From Nocardia pseudovaccinii NBRC 100343 (GTDB lineage Bacteria; Actinomycetota; Actinomycetes; Mycobacteriales; Mycobacteriaceae): DNA of 64,000 bases. Location of the stretch: positions 1 to 64,000 of the forward strand of contig NZ_BDBY01000043.1 in the NCBI RefSeq assembly GCF_001613225.1, written 5' to 3'. This document shows, in pieces, positions 61,676-64,000 of this stretch (positions are counted from its first letter, which is position 1; each line of letters opens with the position of its first letter). The translations under genes were made by a program, and so were the position numbers. The notes below the pieces were generated by a model. The model did not search any database and had not been told where the DNA came from. It saw only the letters and a list, made by a program, of their open reading frames with translations.

Positions 61676-62469
61676 CCGACACCCCGACCACCTACAGCCA
61701 CTGGACCCGCCGCCCCCTGACCTACCTGCCGGTGCACCGGCAGGGTCGGCTCATCGGGTATCTCTGGGCCTCCGAAGACCACCACGCAGCCGGTTTCGAA
61801 CGCCAACTCGCCACGGCCGGAGACGATCTCGACTGCCTGCTCGCCTGGGAACGCCGCCTCGACGACGCGGCCCGGCGCGGCCTGACACCGAGGGAAGCCA
61901 TCCAAGAATGGATCGGCGAACCCGAAGACCCGGTCGCCGGCACGATTCCGCCCGGGATCCGGTTCGGCCGCGCCCCGAGCCTCGCCGAGCTGTGGGACCG
62001 CCTCAATCCCGACGGCCCGCCGCTGGGCGAGGGGCCGCTGGTCCAGGACGACACCTATCCCGACGGCACGCCGGTCGACCGCCGCCATGGCTGGGGACCA
62101 CTGGTGAGCGTCCCGCTACAGACCTACCCCACCGAAACCGACTCCCCCGTCCGATACCTTCCGGTCCGGATGGAATCCACTGTGGTCGGCTACCTTTGGG
62201 CCGCCACCACCGGCGAGGCGGGCGGCTATCTACCACGCGCCCGAGCCGGACAAGCCGGGGAGATCGCCGCAGGGCTCTGGCAACTGCGGTTCAGCGACGC
62301 CTACCTCGCCGGACTACCGGCCACCGCCGTACTGACCCGGTGCCGCGACTTCCCCGCCGACCGGCTCTCCGGAGTCGTCGGCACCGACGCCGCGGAACGA
62401 GAGGCACCCAGCCTCACCGAGATTCGGCACCTGGCCGACGACACCAACACCGGAGGACACGATGAGTAA
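61672..62469 (+). CDS. 265-aa protein of unknown function, candidate immunity or chaperone
   Basis: ATG at 61672 overlaps the stop of the giant gene as ATGA, with GGAG five bases upstream inside the giant gene. It is therefore probably translated in step with it. The protein is soluble and acidic and has no signal peptide. It has an internal duplication: Y-L-P-V-H-R-Q-G-R-L-I-G-Y-L-W-A near residue 18 and Y-L-P-V-R-M-E-S-T-V-V-G-Y-L-W-A near residue 161. I do not recognise the family. Its place directly after a toxin-like gene is the usual place for an immunity protein, but one small protein could hardly cover every activity of the giant product. A dedicated chaperone for export is an equal alternative. 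It overlaps the next gene by 8 bp. Confidence 0.82.
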   Translation: MTDTPTTYSHWTRRPLTYLPVHRQGRLIGYLWASEDHHAAGFERQLATAGDDLDCLLAWERRLDDAARRGLTPREAIQEWIGEPEDPVAGTIPPGIRFGRAPSLAELWDRLNPDGPPLGEGPLVQDDTYPDGTPVDRRHGWGPLVSVPLQTYPTETDSPVRYLPVRMESTVVGYLWAATTGEAGGYLPRARAGQAGEIAAGLWQLRFSDAYLAGLPATAVLTRCRDFPADRLSGVVGTDAAEREAPSLTEIRHLADDTNTGGHDE

Positions 62470-63199
62470 GAAGCCCGTAGAGGTCAAGCCGGACGGAATA
62501 CGCCGCGCCGCAAGCGAATTCGACGGTGTCGCCGACACCACCAAGAAGCTCTTGGACACGCTGAAGGCCGCCTCCGAGAGCAAGGGCGAGCCGTGGGGCG
62601 GCGACAAAGCCGGTCGCAAGTTCGCCGACGGTGAGCAGGGATACAAGAAGAACCGCGACAATACCGTCGAATCCTTGTCCAAGGTCGTCGAAGTCTTCCG
62701 GCAGAACGCGACGAACCTCCGGGATACGGCGACTATGTACGAGGAGAACGAACGCCGCGCGTCCAACGCCCCCACCCCGCAAAACCGCGACACCTACCAA
62801 CCCGACCAGCAACGCAACGCACCCATCGCCCGCACCCGGCAGAACCGCGACACCTACCAACCCGACGAACAACGCAACGCACCCATCGCCGACGTCCGAA
62901 GCGACATTCCATCGCGACCGGCATTGCGCAGCTCCCTGCCCGGCAGCGACCCTGCACACGACTCCGCGCCCCGGCTCAAACCCTTCTCCATGCGTGTCTC
63001 CGAGGCCGCCGCGATACCCGATACGGCACCGAGCACAGAGGGCGTCGTCGAGACCCCGCAGGACACACCACACGAACCCCACTCGGCCCCAACAGAACTG
63101 CGACCAACCACCCACTTCCCGCGAATGGACGTCCCGGCGCAGAACGACGCATACCCCGTACAGTCGCGCCTCGCCGTGGAGGCAGAACCGGATGCCTGA
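62462..63199 (+). CDS. PWG-type WXG100-like protein with extended tail, 245 aa
   Basis: ATG at 62462 follows GGAGG with five-base spacing. Residues 1-95 form the helical domain: V-K-P-D-G-I-R-R-A-A, then E-P-W-G-G-D-K-A-G-R-K-F-A-D-G at the turn, then a second helix. The turn closely matches the 101-aa protein at 1931-2236. After residue 100 the chain is disordered and carries two 20-residue repeats (Q-N-R-D-T-Y-Q-P-D-x-Q-R-N-A-P-I-A). The tail is Pro/Glu-rich. It is probably the secreted partner of the giant protein in the type VII pathway, as PWG/WXG proteins commonly accompany large ESX substrates. It is the last gene of the right operon. Confidence 0.83.
   Translation: MSKKPVEVKPDGIRRAASEFDGVADTTKKLLDTLKAASESKGEPWGGDKAGRKFADGEQGYKKNRDNTVESLSKVVEVFRQNATNLRDTATMYEENERRASNAPTPQNRDTYQPDQQRNAPIARTRQNRDTYQPDEQRNAPIADVRSDIPSRPALRSSLPGSDPAHDSAPRLKPFSMRVSEAAAIPDTAPSTEGVVETPQDTPHEPHSAPTELRPTTHFPRMDVPAQNDAYPVQSRLAVEAEPDA
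62780..62899 (+). repeat. 60-nt tandem repeat, two copies
   Basis: The two copies start 60 nt apart (near 62780 and 62840) and encode Q-N-R-D-T-Y-Q-P-D-Q/E-Q-R-N-A-P-I-A plus three variable residues. Almost all bases match over about 50 nt. Confidence 0.85.
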
Positions 63200-63202
63200 A
63201 CA

Positions 63203-63225
63203 GGCGGAGCGGCTAGCCTCCGGCC
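63203..63225 (+). terminator. Stem-loop after the right operon, possible terminator
   Basis: CGGAG (63205-63209) pairs with CTCCG (63218-63222), and GG/CC outside can pair across a one-base bulge. It starts 4 bp after the stop of the last gene. There is no T-tract, so it would be an atypical terminator. Confidence 0.3.
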
Positions 63226-63228
63226 GGG

Positions 63229-63483
63229 TCACGCTCGCACGTATGTGCCGTCGAACTCGGCCTCGTCCTCGGTCCACCGTGTCTTCGGCGCGGTGAGCTG
63301 CTCGTCGAACAGCTTCCCGCGGGTGCGCGGACCGGTGCCGTGGTTGCGCATTTCCTCACGGTTCCAGCCGATTCCGGCGCCGAACAGCACTCGGCCGCCG
63401 GACAGCAGATCGTGGCTCGCCACCTCGTTCGCGGTGTGGATGACGTCGCGCTGCGGCAGCAGGGCGGTTCGTGACGCATATGT
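63229..63483 (-). pseudogene. Fragment of an LLM-class (F420-type) oxidoreductase
   Basis: Read leftwards, the frame gives L-L-P-Q-R-D-V-I-H-T-A-N-E-V-A-S followed by H-D-L-L-S-G-G-R-V-L-F-G-A-G-I-G-W-N-R-E-E-M. This is the conserved central part of luciferase-like, probably F420-dependent oxidoreductases. A TGA ends it at 63231-63229 and another stop lies just upstream (63486-63484). Full-length members have about 280-350 residues, whereas only about 80 remain. Both the N-terminal barrel start and the C-terminal half are absent, so it is a remnant, not a small gene. Confidence 0.75.
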
Positions 63484-63778
63484 TCAGTCCGGGTGACGCT
63501 GTGGTTCACGCGCGGGTGGCACCGATCCTCCTAGACTTCGCGGTAGCTCGACCGAACGGGAGCGACCTCCCGTACGCAGATGTTGCTGCACGCTGCGCCA
63601 CGCAGACAACACGGGTCGACTCCGTACCGATACCGGACCCGGTCACCGACCGACGAGGTGAAACGGCCGCTGCGCGATACCGACCCGAAGGTCGCTCCGC
63701 TGGTGGGCGGTGTCGGCCGCCTTCGTCCGGCATGCCAGGGAGTGCCTCGTCAGAGTGAATCGAATGTGAGGAACTTGT
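63484..63778. other. Intergenic region before the SARP-type gene
   Basis: 295 bp with no convincing gene. The only structure I see is a perfect 7-bp inverted repeat (ACGGGAG at 63556-63562 and its complement at 63567-63573, 4-base loop). The end of this stretch must hold the promoter of the regulator gene at 63779. It may also include further unrecognisable remains of the LLM gene region. Confidence 0.45.
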
Positions 63779-64000
63779 ATGGCAGCGCAGCAGAGCCCCG
63801 GTATCGGCGATGCCAAACCCGGGGAGCTTCGGCTGAACCTGTTGGGACCGGTGGAGGTGCGACTGGAGGGCCGTCAGCTGGATATCACGGCACCGCAGCA
63901 GCTGGCCGTGCTTGCCATCCTCGCGGCCGAGCCGGGACGAACGCTGTCGACGACGCAGCTCGCCGAACGTCTGTGGGGCGATTGGCCTCCGTCGTCGGCC
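63779..64000 (+). CDS. AfsR/SARP-family transcriptional regulator, N-terminal part
   Basis: ATG at 63779-63781 behind GAGGAA. The 74 visible codons run off the window. After about 15 variable residues comes the OmpR-type winged helix seen at the start of SARP/BTAD regulators: L-R-L-N-L-L-G-P-V-E-V-R, G-R-Q-L-D-I-T-A-P-Q-Q-L-A-V-L-A-I-L, R-T-L-S-T-T-Q-L-A-E-R-L-W-G-D-W-P-P. These proteins usually continue with a bacterial transcriptional activation domain and often an NB-ARC ATPase with TPRs. It is not part of the type VII operon: 580 bp and a gene remnant separate them. Confidence 0.85.
   Translation, partial: MAAQQSPGIGDAKPGELRLNLLGPVEVRLEGRQLDITAPQQLAVLAILAAEPGRTLSTTQLAERLWGDWPPSSA

Noticed and set aside
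63213..63509. A 98-codon minus-strand gene next to the right operon
   Set aside because: The overlapping frame at 63229-63483 reads as a conserved LLM oxidoreductase segment, so this frame is a shadow.

Overview
The window comes from a high-GC actinobacterium of the Mycobacteriales, most likely Nocardia. The pointers are a type VII (ESX) secretion-associated EspG-family chaperone, PWG-type WXG100 proteins, CpnT-like WXG100_2 toxin N-termini and YbaB/EbfC-like proteins beside them. The end of a SARP regulator and a fragment of an F420-type LLM oxidoreductase also fit. The genus is an inference; no rRNA or other taxonomic marker is present.

Layout. Two operons diverge from a 253-bp intergenic region (12002-12254). 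The left, minus-strand operon runs 12001 to 235: YbaB-like protein, a 1967-aa WXG100_2 protein, an 843-aa protein with two ESX-type helical domains, an EspG-family chaperone, a 101-aa PWG/WXG100-like protein and a 563-aa protein with a YezG-like immunity segment. The right, plus-strand operon mirrors it: YbaB-like protein (12255-12719), one uninterrupted 48,912-bp gene for a 16,303-aa protein (12764-61675), a 265-aa protein of unknown function and a 245-aa PWG/WXG100-like protein (to 63199). Genes in both operons overlap or nearly touch, so translational coupling is likely. To the right lie a fragment of an LLM-class flavin oxidoreductase (63229-63483, minus) and the first 74 codons of an AfsR/SARP-family regulator (63779, plus).

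The giant gene is the centre of the window. Reading from the N-terminus I see: a CpnT-like WXG100_2 domain; a disordered linker; an OTU deubiquitinase-like domain with Cys and His in place; a Cys-less OTU copy; a long coiled coil; a SecA-like motor with Walker A, DEVD and a motif-VI-like segment; a calpain-like module; a block of repeated units (beta segment, Cys-less OTU copy, LuxR-type HTH) interrupted by a papain-fold toxin-like domain; four more calpain-like modules (one of them degenerate); two more repeat units; an unrecognised block of about 1760 residues; a disordered linker; then a C-terminal third with three papain-fold (Tox-PL-like) domains, two truncated DUF1023 alpha/beta-hydrolase-like domains, three ADP-ribosyltransferase-like domains (ExE, QxE and SxE), a 472-codon tandem duplication rich in HTH motifs and two modules resembling the plant IQM family. 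The protein looks like a type VII counterpart of a MARTX toxin: one export signal, internal peptidases that could release parts, and several effector domains, some of which (OTU, ART, Tox-PL) are typically aimed at host proteins.

The accessory genes fit export and protection: EspG as cytosolic chaperone, WXG100-like proteins as co-secreted partners, the YezG-like protein and the 265-aa protein as candidate immunity or specific chaperones. No core ESX machinery (EccA-E, MycP) is in the window, so export would depend on a system encoded elsewhere. All domain calls come from reading motifs by eye, without searches or structure prediction.
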